Shown one piece after another: positions 8,121 to 16,766 of a DNA stretch of 64,000 nucleotides. The notes beneath the pieces were generated by a model, which worked only from the letters and a program-made list of their open reading frames with translations, did not search any database and was not told the DNA's origin. The stretch is from Tessaracoccus massiliensis. Its GTDB lineage: Bacteria > Actinomycetota > Actinomycetes > Propionibacteriales > Propionibacteriaceae. Each line of letters opens with the position of its first letter. Position 1 is the stretch's first letter. Position numbers and translations under genes: made by a program. The stretch is from contig NZ_LN623543.1 of the NCBI RefSeq assembly GCF_000826065.2, positions 660,144-724,143 of the forward strand, in the 5' to 3' direction.

Positions 8121-9037
8121 GGAAACTGGTCGACGGCGAGGGCGCGCTGCGCAGGTGGCTGTGGTTCTCACTGATCTGCAACATGGGCATCATCGTCACC
8201 GGCGCCATCGTGCGCCTGACCGCGTCTGGCCTGGGATGCTCCGAGTGGCCGCGCTGCACCCCCGACACCTGGACCACCACCGCGGAGGCCGGCTTCCACG
8301 GCGCCATCGAGTTCGGTAACCGGCTGCTCACGTTCGTGCTGATCGCAGCGGCCATCGGCGCGTTCGCCGCCGCGTGGCGCAACCGCGGGTTCCGGTCCAC
8401 GCTTTGGTGGCTGACCCTCGGCATCGGGATCGGCATCCCGTTCCAGGGCGTGATCGGCGGCTTCACGGTGTGGAGCGACCTCAACCCCTTCGTCGTCGCC
8501 CTGCACCTCCTGCTGTCCGTGGCGCTGATCGTGCTGTGCGTGTGGGCGTTGAGCATCGGCTACCGGGTCACGCCCACGCCCCTGGTCTCAGGCCAGCGTT
8601 GGCTGGTCATCGCCACCTTCGCCGCCACCATGGTCTCCATCTGGCTGGGCACCGTCACCACCGGCTCCGGCCCGCATGCCGGTGACCCCAATGCTCCGCG
8701 CACCGGCTTCGACCTGGTGCTCGTCTCGCGCATCCACGCGCTGTCGGCCTGGATCGTGGTCGCGCTCACCGCCCTGTGCGTCTACGTCTTCACCCGCACC
8801 AGGCAACAGCGCCCGCGCAGGGCCTCACTGCTGTTGCTGGGCACGGTCGCCATCCAGGGCGTCATCGGCTACATCCAGTACTTCTTCGGGCTGCCGCCCG
8901 TGATGGTGACCCTGCACATGGTGGGCCTCACCCTGCTGACCGCCGCTGCGTCGTGGCTGCTGTTCTCCACCCGCGGTGAGGCTGCCACCCTCGCGCCTCG
9001 CCCAGACGCCTCGCGGAGGGTGAGCCAGGACGCATAG
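8108..9037 (+). CDS. ctaA: CtaA/COX15-type haem A synthase
   Basis: A 309-residue, roughly eight-segment membrane protein that oxidises haem O to haem A for aa3-type cytochrome oxidase. Family marks: the early Cys pair C44 and C50 (GLGCSEWPRC), IEFGNRLLTF, HLLLSVALIV, SRIHALSAW and HMVGLTLL with conserved His. The residue expected as the first haem-ligand His after the conserved Glu appears here as Asn (E68-x2-N71). Start is the GTG at 8108 behind AAAGG, inside the permease gene. ctaB, the preceding enzyme of the pathway, lies about 8 kb away. Confidence 0.9.
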   Translation: MDVLRKLVDGEGALRRWLWFSLICNMGIIVTGAIVRLTASGLGCSEWPRCTPDTWTTTAEAGFHGAIEFGNRLLTFVLIAAAIGAFAAAWRNRGFRSTLWWLTLGIGIGIPFQGVIGGFTVWSDLNPFVVALHLLLSVALIVLCVWALSIGYRVTPTPLVSGQRWLVIATFAATMVSIWLGTVTTGSGPHAGDPNAPRTGFDLVLVSRIHALSAWIVVALTALCVYVFTRTRQQRPRRASLLLLGTVAIQGVIGYIQYFFGLPPVMVTLHMVGLTLLTAAASWLLFSTRGEAATLAPRPDASRRVSQDA

Positions 9038-9040
9038 GCT
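9035..9040 (+). promoter_or_regulatory. -10 box TAGGCT, leaderless start of the M3 peptidase
   Basis: TAGGCT lies 7 bases before the ATG and no ribosome site is present between them. This is the same arrangement seen at many other starts in the window. Confidence 0.6.
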
Positions 9041-9047
9041 GGGGGGC

Positions 9048-11039
9048 ATGTCGATCAACCCTGTGCTCTCCACCGAGCTCCCGTTCACGCTGCCCGATTT
9101 CGCCAACGCCACCCCCCGCGACTACCACGTCGCCGTCGAGGAGGGCATGCGCTCCCAGCTGGGCGCGCTGGCTAGGATCCGGGACGACCAGTCCCCCGCC
9201 ACCGTCGCCAACGTGCTGGCTGCCTGGGACGACGCGGAGGCCACGCTGCGGCGCGCGCTCAACAGCTTCTTCTCCGTCTACGCCTCAGACGCCACCGACG
9301 AGATGATCGCCATCGAGCAGGAGCTGTCCCCACGCCTCGCGGAGCACAACGACTCCATCTTCCTGGACCGCGAACTCTATGCCCGCCTGCAGATGCTCGA
9401 GGCCCGCATCGCAGGTGGCGAGGCCGAGGCCGACGACCAGGACCGGTACATGCTCGACGAACTGCTGCGCGCGTTCCGCCGCGCCGGCGTCGAGCTCACC
9501 GACGACGAGCAGGGCCGGCTGCGGGAGCTCAACAAGCGCCTCGCCGAGCTCTCCAGCAGGTTCGAGACCCTCAACCGCGAGGCGCGGGTCGCCGGCGGCA
9601 TCGACGTGACCGACGACGATCTGGCCGGCCTCACGGAGGGCGAGAAGGCCGCGCTGAAGACCGACGACGGCTACCGCATCGAGTTGGTCAACACCACCCA
9701 GCAGCCCCTTGCCGCCAAGCTCGCCAACGCCGAGCTCCGCCAACGCCTCCACGAGGCCTCCACCAGCCGCGCCCTCTCGGGCGAGTTCGACACCCGCGGG
9801 GTCGTCGTCGAGGTCGCCCGCCTCCGCGCCGAGCGCGCCACGCTGCTGGGCTACCCGAACCACGCCGCCATCGTCGCGGATTCCGGCACCGCGAAGACCA
9901 CCGATGCCATCTTCGACATGCTCGTCCCGCTGGCCCAGTCGGCGCTGGCCAAGGCCCGCGACGAGGGCGCGGAACTGCGCTCCCGCTACGCGCAGCTCAA
10001 TCCCGGAGCCGAGTTCACCGCCGCGGATTGGGCATTCGTCGAGGCGCTGGTGCGCAAGGAACGCTTCGCCTTCGACGAGTCCGAGTTGGGCGAATACCTG
10101 CAGGTGGACAAGGTGCTCGACGCCGTCTACGCCGCCGCGGAGGAACTCTACGGGCTGACCTTCACCCTGCGCGAGGACCTCACCGGCCATGTCCCGGGCA
10201 CCAAGACCTACGAGGTGCACGACGACGAGGGCGTCGTCGGCCTGTTCGTGATGGACTTCTGGGCCCGCCCCACCAAGAACGGCGGCGCCTGGATGACGAA
10301 CCTGGTCGACCAGTCCCACCACTCCGGCGACCTCCCGGTGGTCACCAACAACTGCAACTACACGGCCACCACCACGGCGATCTCGTGGGACGACGTGATC
10401 ACGATGTTCCACGAGTTCGGCCACGCCCTGCACGGACTGCTGGCCTCCTCCCGGTACGCGGGCATGTCGGGCACCAACACGCCGCGGGACTTCGTCGAGT
10501 TCCCCAGCCAGGTCAACGAGCACTGGGCCTGGACGCCCGGTCGCGTGCTGCCCGCCGAATGGATCGAGAAGCTCACCGCCGCGTCGAAGTTCGGCCAGGG
10601 CTATGCCACCGCCGAAACCGAACTCGCGTCGCTGCTGGATCTCGTGTGGCACACCACCCCCCTCGACAAGCTGCCCGCCTCGGCAGACGAGGTGGAGGAG
10701 TTCGAGCGTCAGGCGCTGGCGAAGTTCGATCTGGTCGACGATCTGGTGCCCCCGCGCTACCGCACGCAGTACTTCGCCCACATCTGGGGCGGCGGCTACG
10801 CGGCCAGCTACTACGGCTACGCCTGGGCCAAGGTCATGGATGCCGACGCCGTGGCATGGTTCGAGGAGAACACCGGCGGCGACTCCCCGGAGATGAGCCT
10901 GCGGGAGGCCGGTAGCCACTTCCGCCGGACCCTCCTGGCGCCAGGTGGTTCCGTCGACCCGATGGAGACCTACCGCACCTTCCGCGGCCGCGATCCCCAG
11001 TTGCAGCCGCTGCTAGACCGACTGGGGCTCACCGTCTGA
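9048..11039 (+). CDS. M3 family zinc metallopeptidase (peptidyl-dipeptidase Dcp / oligopeptidase type)
   Basis: A 663-residue cytosolic oligopeptidase of the thimet/Dcp family. The zinc site HEFGHALHG lies near residue 455, followed by a downstream glutamate region (FVEFPSQVNEHWAW). The N-terminal half is helical. Length is typical of Dcp (about 680). No signal peptide is seen, so it probably recycles peptides in the cytoplasm. It is transcribed alone from a leaderless promoter and ends at a hairpin at 11046-11079. Dcp versus oligopeptidase A cannot be decided by eye. Confidence 0.92.
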   Translation: MSINPVLSTELPFTLPDFANATPRDYHVAVEEGMRSQLGALARIRDDQSPATVANVLAAWDDAEATLRRALNSFFSVYASDATDEMIAIEQELSPRLAEHNDSIFLDRELYARLQMLEARIAGGEAEADDQDRYMLDELLRAFRRAGVELTDDEQGRLRELNKRLAELSSRFETLNREARVAGGIDVTDDDLAGLTEGEKAALKTDDGYRIELVNTTQQPLAAKLANAELRQRLHEASTSRALSGEFDTRGVVVEVARLRAERATLLGYPNHAAIVADSGTAKTTDAIFDMLVPLAQSALAKARDEGAELRSRYAQLNPGAEFTAADWAFVEALVRKERFAFDESELGEYLQVDKVLDAVYAAAEELYGLTFTLREDLTGHVPGTKTYEVHDDEGVVGLFVMDFWARPTKNGGAWMTNLVDQSHHSGDLPVVTNNCNYTATTTAISWDDVITMFHEFGHALHGLLASSRYAGMSGTNTPRDFVEFPSQVNEHWAWTPGRVLPAEWIEKLTAASKFGQGYATAETELASLLDLVWHTTPLDKLPASADEVEEFERQALAKFDLVDDLVPPRYRTQYFAHIWGGGYAASYYGYAWAKVMDADAVAWFEENTGGDSPEMSLREAGSHFRRTLLAPGGSVDPMETYRTFRGRDPQLQPLLDRLGLTV

Positions 11040-11649
11040 TTCCACGGTCGCGGGCTTCCTCAGAAAGAAGCCCGCGACCACCGCCGTGGTCTGCATCGCG
11101 AAGATCGTCACGAACAGCGCCGTGCCGGCCGCCCCCCCAGCACCACGCCGAAGATCATGCGCCAGGAGCCCACCTGCAGGATGAGGCCAGACAGCGGCGG
11201 CCCGACGGCAGGGGCCACCGCGATCACCATAGAGATGTTGCCCATGGTCCTGCCCCGCGCGCCGGGCGGCACGAGCCGCATGATGGTGGTCATCAGCAGC
11301 GGCATCATCATGGCCGTACCGCTGGCCTGCACGACGCGTCCGCCGAGCAACAGGGGGAACGTCGGCGCGACCATGCAGATCAACGTGCCAGGCTGAACAG
11401 CCCCATGGCGGTGAGGAACACGGTGCGGGTGGGGAGCCGGTCCAGGAGCCACCCGGTGATGGGGATCACCACGGCCATGGTGAGCATGAAGGCGGTGGTA
11501 AGCCATTGGGCGGTGCGCTCGGTCACGCCGAAATCGGCCATGATCGAGGTGAGCGCCACGTTCATGGTGGTCTCGTTGAGGATCACCACGAACGACGCGA
11601 CGAGCAGGATGGGGATGACCCCTCGGTGGGTGCTGGGAGAACTCTCCAC
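11013..11649 (-). pseudogene. Decayed MFS (DHA2/EmrB-like) drug exporter
   Basis: Three pieces of one transporter lie in different frames. Piece 1 (11649-11393) has the first segments, with NETTMNVALTSIMADF and TAFMLTMAVVIPITGWLLDR. Loss of one G near 11390 shifts into piece 2 (to about 11130), with GGRVVQASGTAMMMPLLMTT and the motif LVPPGARGRTMG. At a G-tract near 11128 it joins a short C-terminal piece (AGTALFVTIFAMQTTAVVAG) ending at 11013. Roughly half the usual 450-500 residues, the middle and later segments, is absent. The tail overlaps the M3 peptidase gene. Confidence 0.88.
11046..11079. terminator. Perfect 13-bp hairpin after the M3 peptidase
   Basis: GGTCGCGGGCTTC and its exact complement flank an 8-base loop just after the stop codon at 11039. 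There is no U-tract. The hairpin also overlaps the coding remnant of the MFS pseudogene on the other strand. Confidence 0.6.
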
Positions 11650-11724
11650 TGGCGGCCTTTCCGGGATTGGCGCGCGGACTGCCGCGCCGGAGAAGAGTAG
11701 ATGCCTTTCGGCCCGCTCAGCCCA

Positions 11725-13053
11725 TCAGCGTGAGTACCGCAGGGGATTGGGACCGCAGCCCGCCTCCGTCGCCACCCTGAGTCCGTCCGCCACCCGACCC
11801 TCCTCCCGGAGCGAGCGGAGCGCCGCGACGACCCGGTCGCGCAGGGTGGCCGGCGCGATGGTGTTGAGGTAGATCCTGGTGGCTCCCTCGAAGCCCGCGA
11901 GGGTGGAGACACGCCACTTGAGCATCACCCGCCACGGCATGGCGAGGTTCACGTCGATGGGCCGGTAGTGCCACTCCTCATTGCACGGCACATCGGGGCC
12001 GGCGGCCGCGTGCATGGCGTGGATCATGTCCGACATCCCGCGGATCTCCTCGGGGCTCTGTTCCCACGGGTCGGAGTGTTCGGAGCGGGAATAGATCTCG
12101 ATGGTCGGGTAGCGGTGCCCGAACCCTGCGAAGGCGATGGCGTGGTCGTTGACGGCGATGATCAGGTTGCGCTGGGTGGCGTAGTTGGCGGCCGCGTCGT
12201 TGAAGATGTTGGGGTTGTCGCGCAGCCTCACCAGCGCCGCCTCGTGCTGGGTGCCGCGCTCGTCGATGGAGACCAGTTGCTTGTGCAGATGGTCGAACGA
12301 TGCGCCGGCGGGTTTGAGCCAGTTCTGGAACACAGCCACGTAGCGCACGTACCGGTTGACCTCATAGGCCATCTTCATCGACTCGACCGTGTACGCGATG
12401 AACTGGGCGTGTTCGTCGGGGGTCAGCGTGCCGGAGGACGCCAACTGGGAGTCGTCGGAGGCATCGTCGACGAAGTGGCGCCGGGCGATGATCACGTCGT
12501 GCCCGCCGCCGAAGAAACCCGACGCGGTGGCCAGCTTCTCGTCGTGGCTGAGCTCCGCGACCTGTTCCTCGGTACGGCCGGCGGCCAGCAGCTTGGTCTC
12601 CACCACCCGCATGACGTGGTCGAGTCCTGCGGGCGAAGACAGGTAGGCGGCCTTCCGCTCGGCGACCCGTTCCGGCAGCTCGAAACCGTAGTTCTGGTGC
12701 CAGTAGTCGAAGCTGAGGATCTCGAACAGGTTGGGCACGCGCCGGAACTCCGCGACGGTGGCGAACAACTCCTCGGCACTGGTGCGGTAGAGCGTCTCCC
12801 ACGCATCGTCGGCGCGCCGGACCACGCGGGACTTCTCCGGCGGGGTCTCCAGGTAGCGCAGTTCGCAGAACGCGCAGTGGCTGCCCTTCTCCTCTTCCCC
12901 CAGCGGCAGCGGATGGGTGGGCTTCATCCCCAGGGGGCGGTTCCCCCGCCCCGGCACGGTCCACACCTCGGTGCCGGTGAAGGGGTTGACCTGCTTGACC
13001 GTGCCGTCGCGGAGTTCGGTGAGGTACTCGGGTTCGCGCACGAACAGTGTCAT
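11725..13053 (-). CDS. DUF4921 family protein, GalT/HIT-like
   Basis: A 442-residue protein resembling galactose-1-phosphate uridylyltransferases of the DUF4921 family. It has an N-terminal Cys pair (CAFCELRYLETPP), GHDVIIARRH and a HIT-type site FDHLHKQLVS, with NEEWHYRPIDVNLA near the C-terminus. A nucleotidyl-transferase or nucleotide-sugar phosphorylase activity is plausible, but the substrate is unknown. TAGTGT lies 6 bases before the ATG, so it is probably leaderless. No sugar genes lie nearby to guide the role. Confidence 0.8.
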   Translation of the reverse strand: MTLFVREPEYLTELRDGTVKQVNPFTGTEVWTVPGRGNRPLGMKPTHPLPLGEEEKGSHCAFCELRYLETPPEKSRVVRRADDAWETLYRTSAEELFATVAEFRRVPNLFEILSFDYWHQNYGFELPERVAERKAAYLSSPAGLDHVMRVVETKLLAAGRTEEQVAELSHDEKLATASGFFGGGHDVIIARRHFVDDASDDSQLASSGTLTPDEHAQFIAYTVESMKMAYEVNRYVRYVAVFQNWLKPAGASFDHLHKQLVSIDERGTQHEAALVRLRDNPNIFNDAAANYATQRNLIIAVNDHAIAFAGFGHRYPTIEIYSRSEHSDPWEQSPEEIRGMSDMIHAMHAAAGPDVPCNEEWHYRPIDVNLAMPWRVMLKWRVSTLAGFEGATRIYLNTIAPATLRDRVVAALRSLREEGRVADGLRVATEAGCGPNPLRYSR

Positions 13054-13059
13054 GTCCCG

Positions 13060-13065
13060 ACACTA
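13060..13065 (-). promoter_or_regulatory. -10 box TAGTGT of the DUF4921 gene
   Basis: On the minus strand TAGTGT ends 6 bases before the ATG at 13051-13053, a leaderless spacing. It lies back to back with the duplicated S9 peptidase promoter. Confidence 0.5.
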
Positions 13066-13071
13066 TCTGCT

Positions 13072-13199
13072 GCCCGCCGCGCGCGTGGCAGAGTGGGGGC
13101 CATGACGGAGATTTCCCACCCCACCCCCGACACCGCCCGCCGCGCGCGTGGCAGAGTGGGGGCCATGACGGAGATTTCCCACCCCACCCCCGACACCGC
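13072..13199 (+). repeat. Perfect 63-bp tandem duplication over the S9 peptidase start
   Basis: Two perfect copies with a 63-base period carry the -10-like CAGAGT, the spacer, the ATG and the first ten codons (MTEISHPTPD) of the S9 peptidase gene. The period is 21 codons, so both ATGs (13102 and 13165) are in frame with the same protein. The gene therefore has two identical promoter-and-start modules. Confidence 0.97.
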
Positions 13200-15207
13200 T
13201 GCATCCCCCTGGCTGGACCTCGACGCCTACGTGGCCACCCCGAGGCTCGGCGGACTGACCCTCAGCCCGGACGGGAGCACGCTGCTGTGCTCGGTGCAGG
13301 GGCTGAACTCGGACAAGACGCAGTACACCTCATCGCTCTGGCGGGTGGATCCGCAGGGACAACGCGCCGCGGCCCGCTACACGCGCTCGGTGCAGGGCGA
13401 GGCCGCGGCCGGCTTCCTGCCCGACGGGTCGTTGCTGTTCACCTCGAAGCGGGACGTGCCCGCCGCCGGAGAGGAGGCCCCGAAGAAGTCCACCACCGCG
13501 CTCTGGTGCCTGCCGGCCCGCGGCGGGGAGGCCTACGTGCTGGCCCGCCGCGACGGCGGGTGGGGCGAGGTGCTCACCAGCCCGGAATCCGACACCGTGG
13601 TGCTGGGCGTCCTGATGCACGCCGGCGTCGACGACGAGGAAGCCGATGCTGACAAGCGCGAGGCGCGCAGCAAGAAGAAGGTCTCAGCCATCCTCCACGA
13701 CGGCTACCCCGTGCGGTTCTGGGACCACGACCTCGGGCCCGAGACGACACGCCTCAAGGTGGCCACGCTCGGCAGCGACGGTGACCGCACGCTCGAGGAC
13801 CTGCGCGACCTCACCGGCGACGTCGGCCGCTCCGTGAAGACCGCGACGCTCTCCCGCGACGGCCGGATCCTCGTCGTGGTGTGGGGAGTCCCGGGAGCGC
13901 GCGGCGAGACCACCCTGCAACTCGAGTTGGTCGACGTCGCCTCCGGCGACCGCCGCACGCTGGCCGCCAGCGACGACCACGAATTCGGCAGCCCCGTCAT
14001 CAGCGACGACGGCGCCACCGTGGTGTGCAGCCGCCGTTCCACCTCCGAGACGGCCCCCGACCGGCACCTGTGGCTGATCGACGTCGCCTCCGGCGAGGGC
14101 AGGCTCCTCGCGGAGGGTTGGGACCGGTGGCCCACCCCGGTCGCCTTCTCCCCCGACGGCGCCACCGCCTACGCCACCGCGGACGAGGACGGCGCCGGCC
14201 CCGTCTTCGCCGTCGAGGTGACCTCCGGCGAGGTGCGCCGCCTGACGCAGGAGGGCGCCCACACGTCCGTGCTGCGCAGCCCGGATGGGGGCACGCTGTA
14301 CGCGCTGCGCGCCTCGTACGCGAGCCCGGGCGAGATCGTCGCCATCGACGTGGCCGAAGGCGCCTCGCGCGTGCTGCCGGCCCCCGTCGAGTACCCGGCG
14401 CTCCCCGGCCGTCTGGAGCGGGTGGAGACCACAGCCCACGACGGCACCCGCGTGCCCGGCTGGCTGGTCCTCCCCGAGGACGCTTCGCCGGAGAACCCGG
14501 CGCCGCTGACCCTGTGGGTGCACGGCGGGCCGCTGAACTCGTGGAACGCCTGGTCCTGGCGCTGGTGCCCCTGGCTGCTCACCTCCCGCGGGCAGGCCGT
14601 GCTGCTGCCGGACCCGGCGCTGTCGACGGGCTACGGGCAGAGCTTCATCCAGCGGGGCTGGGGCCGCTGGGGCGCCGAGCCGTTCACCGACGTGATGGCG
14701 CTCACCGACGCCGTCGAGGCGCGTCCGGACATCCGCAGCGACGCCTCCGTGATGATGGGAGGATCATTCGGCGGCTACATGGCCAACTGGATCGCCACGC
14801 AGACGGACCGGTTCAAGGCGATCGTCAGCCACGCGTCGCTGTGGAACCTCACCAGCTTCGGCCCTACCACGGATGCCGCCTGGTACTGGAGCCGCGAGAT
14901 GACGCCCGAGATGATGGAGCGCTTCTCACCGCACCTGCACGCAGACAAGATCGTCACGCCCATGCTGGTGATCCACGGCGACAAGGACTACCGGGTGCCG
15001 ATCGGCGAAGGCCTGGCCCTCTGGTGGTCCCTGGCCCGCCACTTCGACGGCGACCCCGCCGAGTTACCGCACCGGTTCCTGTACTTCCCCGACGAAAACC
15101 ACTGGATCCTCACGCCGCAGCACGCCAAGCTCTGGTACGAGACCGTGCTGGAGTTCGTCGCCGCGCAGCGCGAGGGCCGTCAGATGGCACCCATCGACCT
15201 GCTCTGA
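13165..15207 (+). CDS. S9 family serine peptidase (prolyl oligopeptidase / acylaminoacyl-peptidase type)
   Basis: A 680-residue cytosolic peptidase from the second ATG, or 701 residues from the first ATG at 13102. An N-terminal beta-propeller of WD-like repeats (to about residue 400) precedes an alpha/beta-hydrolase domain. The catalytic Ser is in MGGSFGGYMANW, the Asp in MLVIHGDKDYRVP and the His in PDENHWILTP. No signal peptide is seen. The 5' end is duplicated (13072-13199), so long and short forms differing by 21 residues are possible. It ends at a hairpin shared with the convergent aldehyde dehydrogenase gene. Confidence 0.92.
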   Translation: MTEISHPTPDTAASPWLDLDAYVATPRLGGLTLSPDGSTLLCSVQGLNSDKTQYTSSLWRVDPQGQRAAARYTRSVQGEAAAGFLPDGSLLFTSKRDVPAAGEEAPKKSTTALWCLPARGGEAYVLARRDGGWGEVLTSPESDTVVLGVLMHAGVDDEEADADKREARSKKKVSAILHDGYPVRFWDHDLGPETTRLKVATLGSDGDRTLEDLRDLTGDVGRSVKTATLSRDGRILVVVWGVPGARGETTLQLELVDVASGDRRTLAASDDHEFGSPVISDDGATVVCSRRSTSETAPDRHLWLIDVASGEGRLLAEGWDRWPTPVAFSPDGATAYATADEDGAGPVFAVEVTSGEVRRLTQEGAHTSVLRSPDGGTLYALRASYASPGEIVAIDVAEGASRVLPAPVEYPALPGRLERVETTAHDGTRVPGWLVLPEDASPENPAPLTLWVHGGPLNSWNAWSWRWCPWLLTSRGQAVLLPDPALSTGYGQSFIQRGWGRWGAEPFTDVMALTDAVEARPDIRSDASVMMGGSFGGYMANWIATQTDRFKAIVSHASLWNLTSFGPTTDAAWYWSREMTPEMMERFSPHLHADKIVTPMLVIHGDKDYRVPIGEGLALWWSLARHFDGDPAELPHRFLYFPDENHWILTPQHAKLWYETVLEFVAAQREGRQMAPIDLL

Positions 15208-15215
15208 TCACTGGT

Positions 15216-15262
15216 GGTTGAGCCGGTCGATCCCGAGGAACGAGGGCGCGACCGGCTCAACC
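15216..15262. terminator. 14-bp stem hairpin between convergent genes, REP-like
   Basis: GGTTGAGCCGGTCG and its exact complement flank a 19-base loop between the stop codons of the S9 peptidase and the aldehyde dehydrogenase. It probably terminates both. The GGTTGAGCC edge and the CGAGGAACGAG loop resemble the dispersed repeat family at 178, 35257 and 44433. Confidence 0.7.
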
Positions 15263-15266
15263 AACG

Positions 15267-16715
15267 CTACAACGCGATGCCGACGTACTTGGTCTCGAGG
15301 TACTCCTCGACGCCCTCATGGCTACCTTCGCGGCCCAGGCCGGACTGCTTGACGCCGCCGAAGGGCGCCGCCGGGTTGGACACGACGCCGGTGTTGAGCG
15401 CCACGATCCCGCTCTCGAACTTCTCGGCGGTCGTGATGGCTCGGCTGACGTCGCGCGTGATCACGTACGAGATGAGGCCGAACTCGGTGTCGTTGGCCAA
15501 CTCCAGCGCCTCCTCATCCGAGTCCACGGGGATGATCGGCGCCACAGGGCCGAAGATCTCCTCCTTCAACACCCTCGCGTCGCGGCTGACATCCGCCAGG
15601 ACGGTGGCCTGCATGAAGTGGCCGGGGCCGTCCCCGCGCTTGCCGCCGGTGAGGACGCGGGCTCCCTTGGCCACGGCGTCGTCGACCAGTTCGGTGACCT
15701 TCGTGAGTGTGTCGTCGTCGACGAGGGGGCCCAGCGTGGTGCCCTCGTCCAGCCCGTTGCCCAGCACGAGGCCTTCCACCTCCGCGGTGAACCGGGCCTG
15801 AAACTCTCCTACGAGGTCCTTGTGCACGAAGAACCGGTTGGCGGCGGTGCAGGCTTCTCCGTTGTTGCGGAACTTGGCGGCCATGGCGGCGGACACCGCC
15901 ACGTCGAGATCGGCGTCCGCGAGCAGGACGAACGGGGCGTTGCCGCCGAGTTCCATGGACGTGCGCAGCACGTGCGGCGCGGCCTGTTCGAGGAGCCCGC
16001 GGCCCACTTCGGTGGAGCCGGTGAACGTCAGCTTCCGCAGCCTCGGGTCGGCGAAGATCGGCTCGGAGAGCTCCGAGGAACTGGACCCGACGATGCAGTT
16101 GACGACCCCGGCGGGCACGCCCGCGTCGGCGAAGACCTGCATCAGGGCGAGCATGGTCAGCGGGGTCAGCTTCGCCGGCTTGATGACCACTGTGCAGCCA
16201 GCAGCCAGGGCCGGCCCGATCTTGCGGGTGCCCATCGCCAGGGGGAAATTCCACGGGGTGATGGCGTAGACAGGGCCGACGGGCTGCTTCATGATGAGGA
16301 ACCTGTTGCCGCCCGACGGGGCGACGCTCCAGCGTCCGTCGATCCGCACGGCCTCCTCGGCGAACCAGCGGAGGAACTCGGCGCCGTAGGTCACCTCGCC
16401 GTGGGCCTCCTTGAGAGGCTTGCCCATCTCCAGTGTCATCAAGGTGGCGAAGGTTTCGGCCCGCTCGACGATGAGCTCGTAGGCGCGGTGCAGGATCTCC
16501 GCCCGCTCCCGCGGCTCGGTCGCGGCCCAAGATTCGGCGGCGGCGCAGGCCGCGTCCATCGCGGCGCGAGCCTCGTCCGGCCCGCCGTCGCTGACCTTGG
16601 CGATGACCTCCCCGGTGGCGGGGTTCTCCACATCGAACGTGGCTCCGGTCTCGCGGAACTCGCCACCGATGAACTGGCCTGTGGGTGTGGACTCGAGAAT
16701 CAACTCGACGGACAT
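15267..16715 (-). CDS. gabD: NAD(P)-dependent succinate-semialdehyde dehydrogenase-like enzyme
   Basis: A 482-residue aldehyde dehydrogenase of the GabD subgroup; such enzymes oxidise succinate semialdehyde to succinate. The nucleotide-fold motifs ITPWNFPLAM and FTGSTEVGRGLLEQ, the catalytic Glu in SMELGGNAPF and the catalytic Cys in NNGEACTAANRF (near 287) are all present. Start is the ATG at 16713-16715 behind GGAGG. Substrate is assigned from overall similarity only, and no gabT lies nearby. It appears to be a single-gene unit. Confidence 0.85.
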   Translation of the reverse strand: MSVELILESTPTGQFIGGEFRETGATFDVENPATGEVIAKVSDGGPDEARAAMDAACAAAESWAATEPRERAEILHRAYELIVERAETFATLMTLEMGKPLKEAHGEVTYGAEFLRWFAEEAVRIDGRWSVAPSGGNRFLIMKQPVGPVYAITPWNFPLAMGTRKIGPALAAGCTVVIKPAKLTPLTMLALMQVFADAGVPAGVVNCIVGSSSSELSEPIFADPRLRKLTFTGSTEVGRGLLEQAAPHVLRTSMELGGNAPFVLLADADLDVAVSAAMAAKFRNNGEACTAANRFFVHKDLVGEFQARFTAEVEGLVLGNGLDEGTTLGPLVDDDTLTKVTELVDDAVAKGARVLTGGKRGDGPGHFMQATVLADVSRDARVLKEEIFGPVAPIIPVDSDEEALELANDTEFGLISYVITRDVSRAITTAEKFESGIVALNTGVVSNPAAPFGGVKQSGLGREGSHEGVEEYLETKYVGIAL

Positions 16716-16766
16716 GGCTGGTGCTCCCTCCGAAGTGCCCTGACCAGCAAACCTACACTGACCGCG

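Noticed and set aside
9285-10919. 544-codon minus-strand frame opposite the M3 peptidase
   Set aside because: It is a codon-position shadow of the peptidase gene, with no motif or ribosome site.
13072-13199. CRISPR-like repeat
   Set aside because: There are just two abutting copies without spacers, and they contain a coding start.
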